Notes: generated by a model from the sequence alone, not told the origin. DNA of 64,000 nucleotides from Sphingopyxis witflariensis (GCF_002205635.1 NZ_NISJ01000008.1:122321-186320), one strand, 5' to 3'. Positions 51,695-61,244 are shown, counted from the first letter of the stretch. Numbers and translations: made by a program.

Positions 51695-52420
51695 ATGCGC
51701 ATCCCCCTGACCCTCGTCGCCCTCGCGCTCCTCACCGCGCCGCTGCCCGCTGTGGCTTGTTCGGTGGTTCCCGGCTACCGCGTCCCGACCAATATGGAGC
51801 TGGTCGAAAGCGCCGACCTGATCCTGCTCGCCACCGTGTCGGATGGCGACTTCGCCCCCGACAGCACCTCCGAACAGCAGATACAGATTCAGCCCGTCGC
51901 AGCGCTGAAGGGCGCAATGCCCGCCGAGCCGCTCGCCATGCCGGGGATGATCGCGGCCGGTGCCGATGCGCTGCTCAGCAATCCCTATGAGCTCAAGGAG
52001 GCGCACCCGCAAAGCCTCGCCGGCGCCTGTGCCCGCTATATGTTCCCGCGCGGTTCGCGCGTCCTCTTCTTCCTCAGCTGGCAGGACGATCATTGGCGCG
52101 CCGCGGGCGGCCCGTTCAGCCGCTGGGCCGAAGATGTGCTGACCGACGAGGCACCCTGGTTGCAGGTCGTGCGGATTTACGCCGAAGCCGCAGGACTTCC
52201 GGCGACCGAGCGCATCGCCTATCTGACCGCGCGCCGCGCCGAATATGGCGCCGAGGACGACAATCCGATGGCGCAGCTGATCGCTGCCGACATCGACCGC
52301 CAACTCGCCGGGCCGAATGCGCCGCTGAACGAAGAACTGCCCGCGATGGGGGATGCGGCGGACGCAGCGCAGGCGGCCGCCGAGGCAGAGGCCGCCGCCG
52401 TTGCCAGCGCGGATCGCTGA
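51695..52420 (+). CDS. Secreted protein with TIMP-like CS N-terminus, 241 aa
   Basis: Signal peptide ending LPAVAC; mature chain starts CSVVPGYRVPTNMELVESAD. AVAC could be a lipobox or the signal-peptidase site before Cys. The order Cys-Ser at the start and ADLILLATVSDG resembles NTR/TIMP-like secreted proteins. Further Cys in GACARYMFPRGSRVLFFLSW. A C-terminal Ala/Glu-rich tail follows. No function known. Confidence 0.75.
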   Translation: MRIPLTLVALALLTAPLPAVACSVVPGYRVPTNMELVESADLILLATVSDGDFAPDSTSEQQIQIQPVAALKGAMPAEPLAMPGMIAAGADALLSNPYELKEAHPQSLAGACARYMFPRGSRVLFFLSWQDDHWRAAGGPFSRWAEDVLTDEAPWLQVVRIYAEAAGLPATERIAYLTARRAEYGAEDDNPMAQLIAADIDRQLAGPNAPLNEELPAMGDAADAAQAAAEAEAAAVASADR

Positions 52421-52589
52421 GGCATCGATCCGGCTGCCGACCTATGTTTACAGCTTGATCCAGCCCGTCACCGGGATCGCGGTCATCACCCTCGCGCTCG
52501 GCTTTTACCTTTTCGCCTTCATCTTCAAACCGTCGCTCGGGCGCGGCGCGGTCCACGATGTCTTACGGAGAGCGCCGGGCGACGATTAA
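52401..52589 (+). CDS. Small single-TM protein
   Basis: Frame open from ATG 52353; TTG 52401 gives LPARIAEASIRLPTYVYSLI, then a TM segment TGIAVITLALGFYLFAFIF and a short basic tail. It overlaps the secreted protein's stop and the convergent SNase gene by 4 bases. Coding status is moderately likely. Confidence 0.5.
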   Translation: MPARIAEASIRLPTYVYSLIQPVTGIAVITLALGFYLFAFIFKPSLGRGAVHDVLRRAPGDD

Positions 52590-53161
52590 CACCATCCGCG
52601 CCGACGCCCCTCCCACGGCCGCGCCAGCCCTTCGGCGACCAGCACCGACCCGACGCTCGTCCCGCCGCGCGTCACGATGCGCAGCTTGCGACCGTGAACA
52701 TCGCTGTCGCGGCCTATGCCCTCGAAGCTGAACGCACCATCATTCAACCATCTGCGCAGCCGCTCGGTCGCGGCTTTGCCAAGCACCGCTTCTTCGGCAC
52801 AGCGCGCGGGGTGGGTTTCGGGGGTATCAATGTCGGCGATCCGGTATTTCTCACCCCCGAACCAGAAGGTATCGCCATCGACCACGCAATTTTGCCCGCC
52901 GCCGTTCGGACACAGGCCAAAGCGCACTGACAGCGCATCCGTCGCCGACGCGTCGCCGCGCATGAGCGGCGTGAAGGACGCGACCAAAGCATTGGCCATC
53001 GTCCGGTCCGGAGCATATTGAAAACCCGCCAGCGCCGCGACGAAAACGATTGCCATCATCTGCGTCAGCCACAACTTCGATCGAGCACGCCCTTGCAGAT
53101 GCGGCAACCTGTGGCGGCGAATGGCACGGGGTTGCGGATAGGGAAAATTGGGTCCGGACAT
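52586..53161 (-). CDS. Membrane-anchored thermonuclease (SNase-like)
   Basis: 191 aa. An N-terminal TM helix (WLTQMMAIVFVAALAGFQY) is followed by an SNase domain: CVVDGDTFWFGGEKYRIADI with DTPETH (calcium and catalytic Arg/Glu region), then GRDSDVHGRKLRIVTRGGTS with the second catalytic Arg, and SVLVAEGLARPW. Probably a periplasmic nuclease cleaving extracellular or cell-wall-associated DNA/RNA. The 53162-53421 gap shows nothing recognisable. Confidence 0.88.
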   Translation of the reverse strand: MSGPNFPYPQPRAIRRHRLPHLQGRARSKLWLTQMMAIVFVAALAGFQYAPDRTMANALVASFTPLMRGDASATDALSVRFGLCPNGGGQNCVVDGDTFWFGGEKYRIADIDTPETHPARCAEEAVLGKAATERLRRWLNDGAFSFEGIGRDSDVHGRKLRIVTRGGTSVGSVLVAEGLARPWEGRRRGWC

Positions 53162-53421
53162 GCCGCAACCCTACCGGCGGCGATCCAGCTAACCCCGCCA
53201 AGCTCGCTCCGCTATGACGGGCAAAGCGGTTCAATCGCGCCCGGTACGGCGCCGTTTCCGATCGTTTGAGTAAGAAACGCTTTCATTCCCGCAAAGGGGC
53301 TTCGCTTTCGGGAACGCTTGGGATTGCGGGCATGACCAGCTCCATGGCTGGGCCCGCCCGGCACGACGCCCCGACGGGCAAGGACATACCGGTTCAACGC
53401 GCGCTGCGACGGCGCAGCCCC

Positions 53422-54114
53422 TCAGGCGGCGGTCGCCAGAACCTTATTCTCGATCACGCGAATGAAAGCCTCGGGGTCCTGCGCTCCCGGCACCAGCATC
53501 CGCCCGCCGAGGATGAAGGCGGGGACGCCGGTGATATTCTGGTCGATCCAATAGGCTTCCTCGGTCCGCACCATCTCGCCAAACTCGCCCGATGCGAGGA
53601 TCGCCGCCGCACGATTGCGATCGAGCCCGACCGACGCCGCGATTTCGATTAGAACCCCATGGTCGCTGACGTCGCGATTGTCAGTGAAATGGGCGCGAAA
53701 CAGCGCAAGCTTCAGCGCGGTCTGCACGCCCGTCGCGGCAACCTGTTCGGGATCCTCCAACGCCCCCGCCCACGTCAGCAGCCGATGCGCGTCAAAGCTG
53801 TTGCGCATGCGAAATTCGGGGCCGCGGTTGAAGGCGAAGCCCAGATCGGCCGACACCGCCGCGAGCCGACTCGTATTGGCGCGGCTCTGCTCGGCGGTGA
53901 TGCCATATTTGCGCATGACATGTTCGGCAGCATCCTCGCCCTCGGGCGGCATGTCGGGGTTGAGTTCGAAAGGATGCCACTGAACCCGAAAGTCCAGTCG
54001 CCCGGCAAAATGCGCCATCACCTGTTCGAACTTCAGCCAGCCGATGATGCACCAGGGGCACATGACATCGGACACGATATCGACGGACAGGCGCGGCACG
54101 CGCGTTTCGGTCAT
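53422..54114 (-). CDS. DsbA-family oxidoreductase (FrnE-like)
   Basis: 230 aa. Active-site CPWC at Cys19-Cys22 (SDVMCPWCIIGW), inserted helical domain, and GVPAFILGGRMLVPGAQDPE with the cis-Pro loop. No signal peptide, so cytoplasmic, as in FrnE proteins linked to polyketide or oxidative-stress redox. Start 54114 has gggag upstream. Confidence 0.9.
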   Translation of the reverse strand: MTETRVPRLSVDIVSDVMCPWCIIGWLKFEQVMAHFAGRLDFRVQWHPFELNPDMPPEGEDAAEHVMRKYGITAEQSRANTSRLAAVSADLGFAFNRGPEFRMRNSFDAHRLLTWAGALEDPEQVAATGVQTALKLALFRAHFTDNRDVSDHGVLIEIAASVGLDRNRAAAILASGEFGEMVRTEEAYWIDQNITGVPAFILGGRMLVPGAQDPEAFIRVIENKVLATAA

Positions 54115-54419
54115 GGCATTTCTCCCGCGAAGAATGCCCGTCATATCGCGCCGCGCTCATGCGGTCGAGCGACGATCCTCACTCGACCGCCGGTCGCCCT
54201 TGCGGCGTTCCGGTCCCTTATAATCGCGACTGGTCCCTACCCGTCGATCTTCCGACCGCCGGTCTGTCAATATCCGCTGCTCTACTTCGGACTGCATATG
54301 CTTCCCCCTCCACCACAAAGGAAATCAAGGAGCGACCCGAGCGGGCTTACATCACAAAAAGGTTAAAGAATGGCCGTCAGGCTAGGGAATTCGCCATTTC
54401 TGATGGACCATCCCATTAT
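54115..54419. other. 305-bp gap with no recognised gene
   Basis: Contains no convincing coding frame or known site. It is somewhat AT-richer near 54355-54425 (aaaaaggttaaagaatgg; attatttatacagaattg), which may include a promoter for a small transcript, but no clear motif was found. Confidence 0.5.
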
Positions 54420-54848
54420 TTATACAGAATTGTCAGTCACCGCTCCGGATTCATTTCGACCGACGGCGGAGCGTGACAAGACCCACCAGCTGCCGATCAT
54501 CAGCCCGACCGACAACGCCTCGACGATCATCGCCTGGATGATCGCGAAATTGACCATATCACCCATCATCGCCCCAAGCAGGCGGCCGAGCAGCGCGGTG
54601 CCGTAAAGCGCCGCAGGGACCAGCAGCGCACGCGACCAGCCGGGGACCAGCGCCCCGATCGCCGCCGCACCCGCTGACACCAGGAAAAAGGCCGACAGGT
54701 CGGCGCGGATAGTGTTCGTCGCGACGCCCTCGACGATGATGCCGAAACTTTCGGTATAGCTCGCGGGGTTGAACACCCCGCGCAGGCCGATGATGGCGAA
54801 TAGGGCCGCCCATAGCAGGACGGCGCCGCGCATTACCCAGTTGATCAT
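54420..54848 (-). CDS. Small membrane protein, DUF4345-like
   Basis: 142 aa with four TM segments: AVLLWAALFAIIGLRGVFNP, then DLSAFFLVSAGAAAIGALVP, ALLVPAALYGTALLGRLLGA and AMIVEALSVGLMIGSWWVLS. The GLRGVFNPASYTESFG loop is typical of DUF4345. Start 54848 chosen at MINWVMRG. Confidence 0.8.
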   Translation of the reverse strand: MINWVMRGAVLLWAALFAIIGLRGVFNPASYTESFGIIVEGVATNTIRADLSAFFLVSAGAAAIGALVPGWSRALLVPAALYGTALLGRLLGAMMGDMVNFAIIQAMIVEALSVGLMIGSWWVLSRSAVGRNESGAVTDNSV

Positions 54849-54921
54849 GGCTCTTCTCCCTTGTTGCCGCAAAGGCTGCGGCATCGGCGGGGAAAGTTCA
54901 ATCAATTCCGCATGCGGCGGT

Positions 54922-56073
54922 TCAGGCGGCTACCGGATAGGTTTCGTCGATCCAACCGCCGCCGAGCACGCGACTATTGTCCGCAGCGTCATAAAGCACA
55001 GCCGCCTGTCCCGGCGCGACGCCAAATTCGGGAGCAGCGAAGACAAGTCGATCGCCCTCGACGCGCGCCGGCACTGGCCGCGCCATGCTGCGCACCTTTG
55101 CCATCACGTCGCGCCCGTCAACCCCGTCCAGCCAGTTCGCCTCGCCCAACCGCGCGCCCGACACCGCGAGCGCGCTGCGCGGGCCGACGACGACCTGTTT
55201 CGCGGCGGCATTGAGGCGGATGACATAGAGCGGTTCGGCCTGTCCGCCGATCTCGATCCCGCGGCGCTGGCCGACCGTGTAATGAACGAGCCCCTTGTGC
55301 GCGCCCAGCACGGTGCCGTCGACATGGACGATCTCGCCCTGATCGTCGGCCTCGGGGCGCAGCTTACGAACCAGCGTCGCATAATCGCCATCGGGGACGA
55401 AGCAGATGTCCTGGCTGTCGGGCTTGCCCGCGACGCCGAGGCCGAGGTCGCGCGCAATCTCGCGCACAACGCTCTTCTCGAGCCCGCCCAGCGGAAAGCG
55501 CAGAAAGTCGAGCTGGTCCTGCGTCGTCGCGAACAGGAAATAGCTCTGATCGCGGGCCGGATCGACCGCGCGGTGCAGTTCGGCGCCGTTCGGCCCCATC
55601 ATGCGGCGCACATAATGGCCCGTCGCGAGACAATCGGCGCCCAGATCCTTCGCCAGCGCGAACAGGTCGGTGAATTTCACCCCCATATTACAGCGCACGC
55701 AGGGGATCGGGGTCCGGCCGTTCAAATATTCGTCAGCGAACTGATCGATCACCGTGTCGCGAAAGCGGCTTTCATGGTCATAGACATGATGCGCGAAGCC
55801 CAGCCGGTCGGCGACCGCGCGCGCATCCTTGATATCCTGCCCGGCGCAGCAAGCCCCGACGCGCTTCGCTTTCGCGCCATGATCATAGAGCTGCAACGTC
55901 ACGCCAATGACTTCGGCGCCCGATCGCGCGGCGAGCGCTGCGACGACGCTCGAGTCGACTCCGCCCGACATGGCGACGACGATTCGCCGGTCTTTCAACG
56001 GCATCGCCAGCTGAAAGTCGGCCTGTGCAAGGCCGGCGGGGGAGGAAATCGTCTCAATCATGATCGGCGCCAT
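54922..56073 (-). CDS. mnmA: tRNA-specific 2-thiouridylase
   Basis: 383 aa. Makes s2U34 in tRNA(Lys, Glu, Gln). P-loop SGGVDSS (36-42), nucleophile-region [17 protein letters not shown] with Cys128, second catalytic Cys224 in SQDICF. C-terminal beta-barrel contains [23 protein letters not shown] 56073 and 56061 are both possible starts. Confidence 0.95.
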   Translation of the reverse strand: MAPIMIETISSPAGLAQADFQLAMPLKDRRIVVAMSGGVDSSVVAALAARSGAEVIGVTLQLYDHGAKAKRVGACCAGQDIKDARAVADRLGFAHHVYDHESRFRDTVIDQFADEYLNGRTPIPCVRCNMGVKFTDLFALAKDLGADCLATGHYVRRMMGPNGAELHRAVDPARDQSYFLFATTQDQLDFLRFPLGGLEKSVVREIARDLGLGVAGKPDSQDICFVPDGDYATLVRKLRPEADDQGEIVHVDGTVLGAHKGLVHYTVGQRRGIEIGGQAEPLYVIRLNAAAKQVVVGPRSALAVSGARLGEANWLDGVDGRDVMAKVRSMARPVPARVEGDRLVFAAPEFGVAPGQAAVLYDAADNSRVLGGGWIDETYPVAA

Positions 56074-56205
56074 CTAGGGATGCGGCGATCAAAAATCCAG
56101 CTTTTCCGGGCATCGTGTCAAAATATTGACGCGGGTTAAGCTTCGCTAACAAGCCATGAAATGGGCATTTACTGGACCTTAGGTGGTTCGGCCTAGACCA
56201 GTCTC

Positions 56206-56589
56206 ATGAACCTCAATCCGTCCGATCATCCGCGCCTTGCCGGTGCGGCCAGCCTGTCGAAGCCCGGCTTTGACATTGTCTCGGCCGTCGCAAGCGCGCG
56301 TCAGGCGATGCTGCCGACGGTGCGCTTGCTCCGCGCGCAGGCGACTCGTGAGGCCTATCGGGCGCGCGTTAACGCGCGCCTCGAAATATTGGGCGGACGC
56401 GGTTCGATCGGGGAACAAATCGCACCGCGACCCGTTCGCTTCTTCGAACTGTCCGACGAGGCGAACGCCCTGCCCGAAATTATGAACAGCCTGTTTACCA
56501 GAGGGTTTCAGCCGATGTTGAGTCCCTTGCCTTTAGAGCCGAATGCGTCGGTCCCCCCGACATCCCCCGACGTTGAAAACATGGAATGA
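56206..56589 (+). CDS. Unknown 127-aa protein coupled to sciP
   Basis: A helical N-terminal half (FDIVSAVASARQAMLPTVRL and RAQATREAYRARVNARLEIL) and a Pro/Ser-rich end. Its stop overlaps the sciP start (ATGA), so the two are translated together. A TTAA-N6-CTAAC element (56136-56150) upstream resembles an imperfect CtrA box. No known family. Confidence 0.65.
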   Translation: MNLNPSDHPRLAGAASLSKPGFDIVSAVASARQAMLPTVRLLRAQATREAYRARVNARLEILGGRGSIGEQIAPRPVRFFELSDEANALPEIMNSLFTRGFQPMLSPLPLEPNASVPPTSPDVENME

Positions 56590-56891
56590 GCATGATCGAG
56601 AACCAGAAAATCCGGCCCGCTCAGGTTATCGGCCCGCTAGGCGAACCGCTGACCTTGGACTCTCTGCCCCCGCCCACCACCACCCGCTGGGTGGTCCGCC
56701 GCAAGGCGGAGGTTGTGGCCGCGGTCAATGGCGGCCTCCTGACCGTCGACGAAGTGTGCGAACGCTACAGTCTGACGCTCGAGGAGTTCGCCGGCTGGCA
56801 GCGATCGATCGATCGCAGCGGCATGCCGGGACTACGCGTCACGCGCATCCAGCATTATCGCGATCTCTACGAGCGCCAGCAGCGCTTCTGA
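56586..56891 (+). CDS. sciP: CtrA inhibitor SciP (DUF1153)
   Basis: 101 aa. RWVVRRKAEVVAAVNGGLLT then EVCERYSLTLEEFAGWQRSI is the DUF1153 helix-turn-helix of Caulobacter SciP, which binds CtrA at promoters and blocks transcription in early cell cycle. ATG 56586 overlaps the preceding stop; ATG 56592 is an alternative. Followed by a textbook terminator. Confidence 0.9.
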   Translation: MSMIENQKIRPAQVIGPLGEPLTLDSLPPPTTTRWVVRRKAEVVAAVNGGLLTVDEVCERYSLTLEEFAGWQRSIDRSGMPGLRVTRIQHYRDLYERQQRF

Positions 56892-56915
56892 TCGCGGCAT
56901 TGCATCACGAGACGA

Positions 56916-56944
56916 AGAGGGCGCTTCCCGCGCCCTCTTTTTTT
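56916..56944 (+). terminator. Rho-independent terminator after sciP
   Basis: AGAGGGCGC (56916-56924), loop TTCCC, GCGCCCTCT (56930-56938), T tract to 56944. Confidence 0.95.
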
Positions 56945-57075
56945 GGCCGCCTCCCGCAAGATCGGACCGATGGTCCAAAAATATATATTCATTTACAATG
57001 ACTTGTGTTTTTTGTTGCAACCCCTTCGTTCACCCCCGCGTTAAGCTCCCGAGTCAACATTGGGAGTCACTCATT

Positions 57076-57366
57076 ATGCGCAAGATGTTCATCACCCTCG
57101 CCGCCACCTCCGCCCTCGCGCTCGGCGCCTGCCAGAGCCCGCAGGCCGACAAGGTCGAGGATCAGGCCGAAGCCCAGGCCGACGTCATCGACGCGCAGGC
57201 CGACGCGATGCCCGAAGGCCCGGCAAAGGAAGCCATGGAAACCAAGGCTGACGTCGTCGAAGAGAAGGGCGAAGAAAAGGCCAACGCGATGGACGACAAT
57301 GGCGAAATCGCTCCGTCCGAAAGCGGCATGGGCGAAACGCAAAAGAACGACGCCGCCAAGAAATAA
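57076..57366 (+). CDS. Small acidic lipoprotein, 96 aa
   Basis: Lipoprotein signal with lipobox LGAC (FITLAATSALALGACQSPQA). Mature part is an acidic Ala/Glu/Asp-rich helical repeat (DQAEAQADVIDAQADAMPEG), likely a coiled coil, reminiscent of Lpp-like or alanine-zipper periplasmic proteins. Own transcript with terminator at 57394. Confidence 0.82.
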   Translation: MRKMFITLAATSALALGACQSPQADKVEDQAEAQADVIDAQADAMPEGPAKEAMETKADVVEEKGEEKANAMDDNGEIAPSESGMGETQKNDAAKK

Positions 57367-57393
57367 GGGCTGCCTCCCCTAAAGGGCAGGGTG

Positions 57394-57424
57394 AAGGGCG
57401 CCGGATGCGATTCCGGCGCCCTTT
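57394..57424 (+). terminator. Rho-independent terminator
   Basis: AAGGGCGCCGG (57394-57404) pairs with CCGGCGCCCTT (57413-57423), then TT. Confidence 0.92.
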
Positions 57425-57576
57425 GTCATACCCGGCATTTTTTCACAAACCGACGCAATCTGTGATCCTGGTCACTATTGAGTCACCATTTTGCGGTAAA
57501 AGAACTGCGTGGACCGGAAACGGCTCTACGGACTTTCCCTTCCGCCGCTCCCAGCGACCCAAAGCGGCGGAAGGGA

Positions 57577-58221
57577 CTAGCCCGCTCCAACCGCGGGCGC
57601 ACCCATCTCACCTTCGAGCGTCCGCAGCACATCCTGCACCCCGCGCGCGCCCTCATCGGCGCGCAGCACCGCGATGGCTCCCGCCACGTCGAGCAGATAT
57701 TCGGCGACCCCCGCCCCCTCGGTCCTCCATATCGCCCCCAGTGATTTGACCAGCTTCGTCGCGGCGTAATTTTCGGACAATATGTGGACGTCGAGCACCG
57801 TCAGCCCCTCGGCAAGGCATTGGACGAGCAGCGCCGCGGTCATCATTCGCGCCAAACCCTTGCCCTGAAATTCATCAAGCACCGCGACCGAATATTCGCC
57901 CGCGCGTCCGCCGTGGCGATAACGCACCGCATGCACCGCACCGATCGCCGGCTGCCCCGGACATTCGGTGCAGATCGCACCCCACGCGATATGGTCGTGC
58001 CCATCCACATCGACGAGCCGCTCGATCACATCGTCGGGCAACTGAGCCACCGGCGAGAAAAAGCGCAAATAGCGCGATTCGGCCGACAGTTTCGCAATTC
58101 CTTCGCGCAGCAGATCCTCATCATCGGGGGTGATCGTGCGCAGGCACACCACGGTGCCGTCGCTCAGCACGCTGCACACGATGATATTGTCGATTGGCCG
58201 TCCGGGCGCATCCATCATCAT
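57577..58221 (-). CDS. GNAT-family acetyltransferase, 214 aa
   Basis: Contains VVCLRTITPDDEDLLREGIA, RYLRFFSPVAQLPDD, the acetyl-CoA loop DEFQGKGLARMMTAALLVQC and LSENYAATKLVKSLGA. Similar to the GNAT domain of protein lysine acetyltransferases (Pat-like). ATG 58221 is chosen, since the upstream GTG 58236 is itself part of the SD (ggaggcg). Confidence 0.85.
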   Translation of the reverse strand: MMMDAPGRPIDNIIVCSVLSDGTVVCLRTITPDDEDLLREGIAKLSAESRYLRFFSPVAQLPDDVIERLVDVDGHDHIAWGAICTECPGQPAIGAVHAVRYRHGGRAGEYSVAVLDEFQGKGLARMMTAALLVQCLAEGLTVLDVHILSENYAATKLVKSLGAIWRTEGAGVAEYLLDVAGAIAVLRADEGARGVQDVLRTLEGEMGAPAVGAG

Positions 58222-58412
58222 CCGCTCGCCTCCCACTCTGGACTACAAGCTAGCCGCCCAGGCCGCGCCTGACAATTCACCCATCGCGCGACAAGGACGC
58301 CTTTGAAATATTCCTATATGGTTTGTTTATTCGACCTAAAGAACCATTATTGGAGCTACGATGGAACAGGAAATCCTCCCGCCCCTCTCCGTAAGGACGG
58401 ACCGGGCCCGCG

Positions 58413-59054
58413 TTATCGCACGAACGTCAGGGTCGAGATGTGCTGTAGCTTGCCGACGGGCTTTCCCGCCACCATGCCCGCCGCGTCTTCCTTGTGCGAA
58501 ACGGCCAGAATATAGCGCCCCTTCCCCATGTCGGGCACCGCGACCCGCCCCGCGGCATCTGCCTCGAGCGATTTCTGCCAATGATCGGGCGAAATGATAT
58601 TTACCTTCGCGCCCGCGACAGGACGCCCGCGAAACTGAACGGTGAACTCGTCGGCACCGGCACGGACCGGGGTGAACTCCAGATCGAGCTTCGAAATGCT
58701 CTCGCTGCGGCCTGCGCGCGCATAGAAGATCGCACCAGTCATGCCGCCATCCGACTCCCAAGGATCGAAAACGCTATCGTCGCGGACCCGAACATCACCC
58801 GCCTTGCCAAGCGCCGCTTCGAGATGATTGGCGCGGCGCGTGGTCACGGCCGGTTGCGCCGGGTCCGACAGGAAGACCAGCGGCGTCTTCAACCGGTGCA
58901 GTTCGGGATCGCCGGCGGCGGGGACAGGCTCGGCCGGTTCGCCGAGATAGATCCGCGCGGCGCCCGCGCCATCGCGCTCTACCCACACTTCATGGGCGGC
59001 GGCCGGGACTGTGGGGGCGGTTGCGGCAAGGATGAACGGCAAGGCATAGCGCAT
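58413..59054 (-). CDS. DUF4198 periplasmic protein of the iron operon
   Basis: 213 aa with signal peptide (ALPFILAATAPTVPAAAHEV). The mature start HEVWVERDG and repeated beta-strand pattern (LEFTPVRAGADEFTVQFRGR, GRVAVPDMGKGRYILAVSHK) fit DUF4198, often near metal uptake genes. Start 59054 shares one base with the upstream stop. Possible role: metal or ligand binding in the periplasm. Confidence 0.85.
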   Translation of the reverse strand: MRYALPFILAATAPTVPAAAHEVWVERDGAGAARIYLGEPAEPVPAAGDPELHRLKTPLVFLSDPAQPAVTTRRANHLEAALGKAGDVRVRDDSVFDPWESDGGMTGAIFYARAGRSESISKLDLEFTPVRAGADEFTVQFRGRPVAGAKVNIISPDHWQKSLEADAAGRVAVPDMGKGRYILAVSHKEDAAGMVAGKPVGKLQHISTLTFVR

Positions 59055-59377
59055 CAATTTTCTCCTCTGGTGGGGGTTGTCGATTTTTTCTTTGAAGCGG
59101 AATTCGTGCCGCGCCCGCAGACGCAAAGCCATGCGACCACGCTCCATGCACCGATGCTGAGATGGCCGAACCATGCGATGGCGCCATAGGCGGCGCCGAA
59201 CGCAAAACCGTCAAGCACGAGCACCGCGAACAGCAGCGCATAGCCGCCGACGCGCGCGCGGCGCGATGCGGCAGGGGCAAGCTTGCCCCCCGCCATATCC
59301 GCTTGGTGCCGCGGCATGGATATGGAGAGAAGCGCAAAGCCGCAGAGCGCGAGCAGGGTGGCAAACAAATCTATCAC
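59054..59377 (-). CDS. DUF3325-like membrane protein
   Basis: 107 aa starting at GTG 59377, overlapping the PepSY gene stop (GTGA). Three hydrophobic segments (LFATLLALCGFALLSISMPR; GGYALLFAVLVLDGFAFGAA; WFGHLSIGAWSVVAWLCVC). DUF3325 members accompany siderophore receptors and PepSY proteins. Function unknown. Confidence 0.8.
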   Translation of the reverse strand: MIDLFATLLALCGFALLSISMPRHQADMAGGKLAPAASRRARVGGYALLFAVLVLDGFAFGAAYGAIAWFGHLSIGAWSVVAWLCVCGRGTNSASKKKSTTPTRGEN

Positions 59378-60939
59378 GCAGCCACCACCGTTTCTTGCGC
59401 CTGCGACGCCCGCCGCTTGACGCGCGCCGACCGCGGACGCGCCGCCTTGCGCGCCGCCCAGCCAAAGCCCGCCGCCAGCAACAGCATGACGGCATCGAAC
59501 GCAACGAACAGCCAGTCACCCGCAACAAGGCTCGCGAACAGGTTGCGCGGGGTCGTCAGCGCGTTGACGAACGGGACCGCCGCGAACAGCAGCGCCGCAA
59601 GGGCAAGCGCCTCGATCCACGCGCGCTGCGCCGGGCGGACCAGTGCCCAGATCAGCACCGCCACCCAGGCGATGAACAGGCTATGGACTTCCCAGTCGGC
59701 GCGCGCCTCCATGCGCAGCGGCAACAGGCGGTTGGCAAGGAAATAGGACGCGAGCCCTGCCCCCAGCCCCGCGATCGCCGCAACGTTCAGCCGCTCCACC
59801 AGACGAAAGCCGAAATGCGGCCGTTCTGGATCGGGAAGCCGCGTTCGGCGCTTGACCGTCCACAGCACGAGGCCACTGCCGACCATGATCGTGCCGCCGA
59901 CCCCCGACAGGAAATAGAGCCAGCGCAGCCCCCATTCGGCAAACCGCCCGGCATGGAGCCCGATCATCACGCTCTCGGTCTCGAGCGCCGCGCCCTTGGA
60001 CACGCTCGCGTCGAGCCGCCGTCCGGTGGTGCCGTCGAGCGTCAGCGCCGGCCCGCGCGAGCCGATCGCATCCTCGGGCGCACGCGTCAGCGAGACCGTC
60101 GCGGTGGCATCGCCGGGGTTGGAAACGCTCAGAAAGCCGACCCCCGCGCCATGCCATTCGGCCGACGCCGTCCGCATCATCGCCCCGACGGGCGCGAGCG
60201 GCGCCGCTTTCCCGCTGCGTTCGACCTCGTCGGATCGCGCGAAGACCGCCTCGAAGAAGCTGTCGGGGCTCGCATAATTGGCGGCGATTCCCCACGGCAT
60301 ATAGAGCGTCGCGAGCGTGACCAGCCCGGTGAAGGTGATCATCAAGTGAAAGGGCAAGGCCAGCACCGCGGTGACATTATGCGCGTCGAGCCAGCTGCGC
60401 TGCCCCTTGCCGAAGCGGAGCATGAAGAAATCGGCGAAGATTTTCTTGTGCGTGATCACCCCCGACAGGATCGCGATGAGCATGAACATCGCCGCGATGC
60501 CGACCATATAGCGCGCCCAGATCACCGGCAGATAATGAAGGTCGAAGTGGAAGCGATAGAGGAAGGTTCCGCCGCGCGTCTCGCGCGCCTCGATCCGGTG
60601 CCCCTGCCCGTCCAGCGTCGCGCTGGTGTCGCGACGACTTCCGCGCGGGCGGTCGCCCTCGGGCTGCCAGAAAACCTGCGTCGTCGCGCTCCGGCTGTTC
60701 GGCGGGGTGATGAACCAGCGTTTGGCGTCGGGTGCGGTAGTCTGGAGGAAGCGCACCGCCCCCTCGGTCGCGACAACCGGATCGGGACGCCCCGCGACCT
60801 CGGGCTGCATCCAGCGGGTGATCTCGTCCTGAAAATAGGCTGCGGTGCCGGTCGCGAACATGGCGAACAGCAACCAGCCCAGCAGCAACCCCGTCCAGGT
60901 GTGGAGCCAGGCCATAGATTGACGGAGGCTCTCCTTCAC
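59374..60939 (-). CDS. PepSY-associated TM protein (PiuB/FsrB-like iron reductase)
   Basis: 521 aa with several TM segments: WLHTWTGLLLGWLLFAMFAT at the N-terminus with H13, DLHYLPVIWARYMVGIAAMF in the middle with His pairs, SWLDAHNVTAVLALPFHLMI, and a C-terminal TM cluster. These proteins resemble ferric-siderophore reductases of the inner membrane; His residues could bind haem or iron. Overlaps neighbours on both sides. Confidence 0.88.
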   Translation of the reverse strand: MKESLRQSMAWLHTWTGLLLGWLLFAMFATGTAAYFQDEITRWMQPEVAGRPDPVVATEGAVRFLQTTAPDAKRWFITPPNSRSATTQVFWQPEGDRPRGSRRDTSATLDGQGHRIEARETRGGTFLYRFHFDLHYLPVIWARYMVGIAAMFMLIAILSGVITHKKIFADFFMLRFGKGQRSWLDAHNVTAVLALPFHLMITFTGLVTLATLYMPWGIAANYASPDSFFEAVFARSDEVERSGKAAPLAPVGAMMRTASAEWHGAGVGFLSVSNPGDATATVSLTRAPEDAIGSRGPALTLDGTTGRRLDASVSKGAALETESVMIGLHAGRFAEWGLRWLYFLSGVGGTIMVGSGLVLWTVKRRTRLPDPERPHFGFRLVERLNVAAIAGLGAGLASYFLANRLLPLRMEARADWEVHSLFIAWVAVLIWALVRPAQRAWIEALALAALLFAAVPFVNALTTPRNLFASLVAGDWLFVAFDAVMLLLAAGFGWAARKAARPRSARVKRRASQAQETVVAA

Positions 60940-61244
60940 AGCCGTCCTCCCGTCGCAATCGAAATCCAGAGCCCGCCGCCGAGGAGAATCCCTGCCCCGA
61001 TCATCGCCAGCCAGAGCCGCGCGACCGAGCGCACCGCGAAGGCGGCCAGTGCCAGCACCGCGAACAGCGCGAAGGAAGCGAGCGTCGCCGCGACGCTCGC
61101 TTCCTCAGGCCGCATCGGAAGCAGACGCGCGAGGCAGGCGATGCCGAGCGACGTCAGCACATAGTTGGCGGGGATCGCCGCAAGCGCGCGCGCCGCCACA
61201 TTCCAGCGGCTGACGCCCCTCGGCCGGGATGCCTTGGTCGCCAT
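60936..61244 (-). CDS. DUF3649-like small membrane protein
   Basis: 102 aa. ANYVLTSLGIACLARLLPMR and VAATLASFALFAVLALAAFA plus a third TM at the end match DUF3649 proteins in iron operons. Overlaps the PepSY gene by 4 bases and follows the receptor gene by 3. Confidence 0.82.
   Translation of the reverse strand: MATKASRPRGVSRWNVAARALAAIPANYVLTSLGIACLARLLPMRPEEASVAATLASFALFAVLALAAFAVRSVARLWLAMIGAGILLGGGLWISIATGGRL

Noticed and set aside
53162..53421. Possible tRNA from a ggttcaatc T-loop-like string
   Set aside because: No acceptor stem, anticodon arm or D-arm could be paired around it.
53266..53652. 128-codon plus-strand frame
   Set aside because: Overlaps the DsbA-family gene on the other strand and has no domain or SD.
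59173..61164. 663-codon plus-strand frame opposite the iron operon
   Set aside because: Arg/Pro/Gln-rich shadow of the PepSY and DUF genes, which carry clear signatures.
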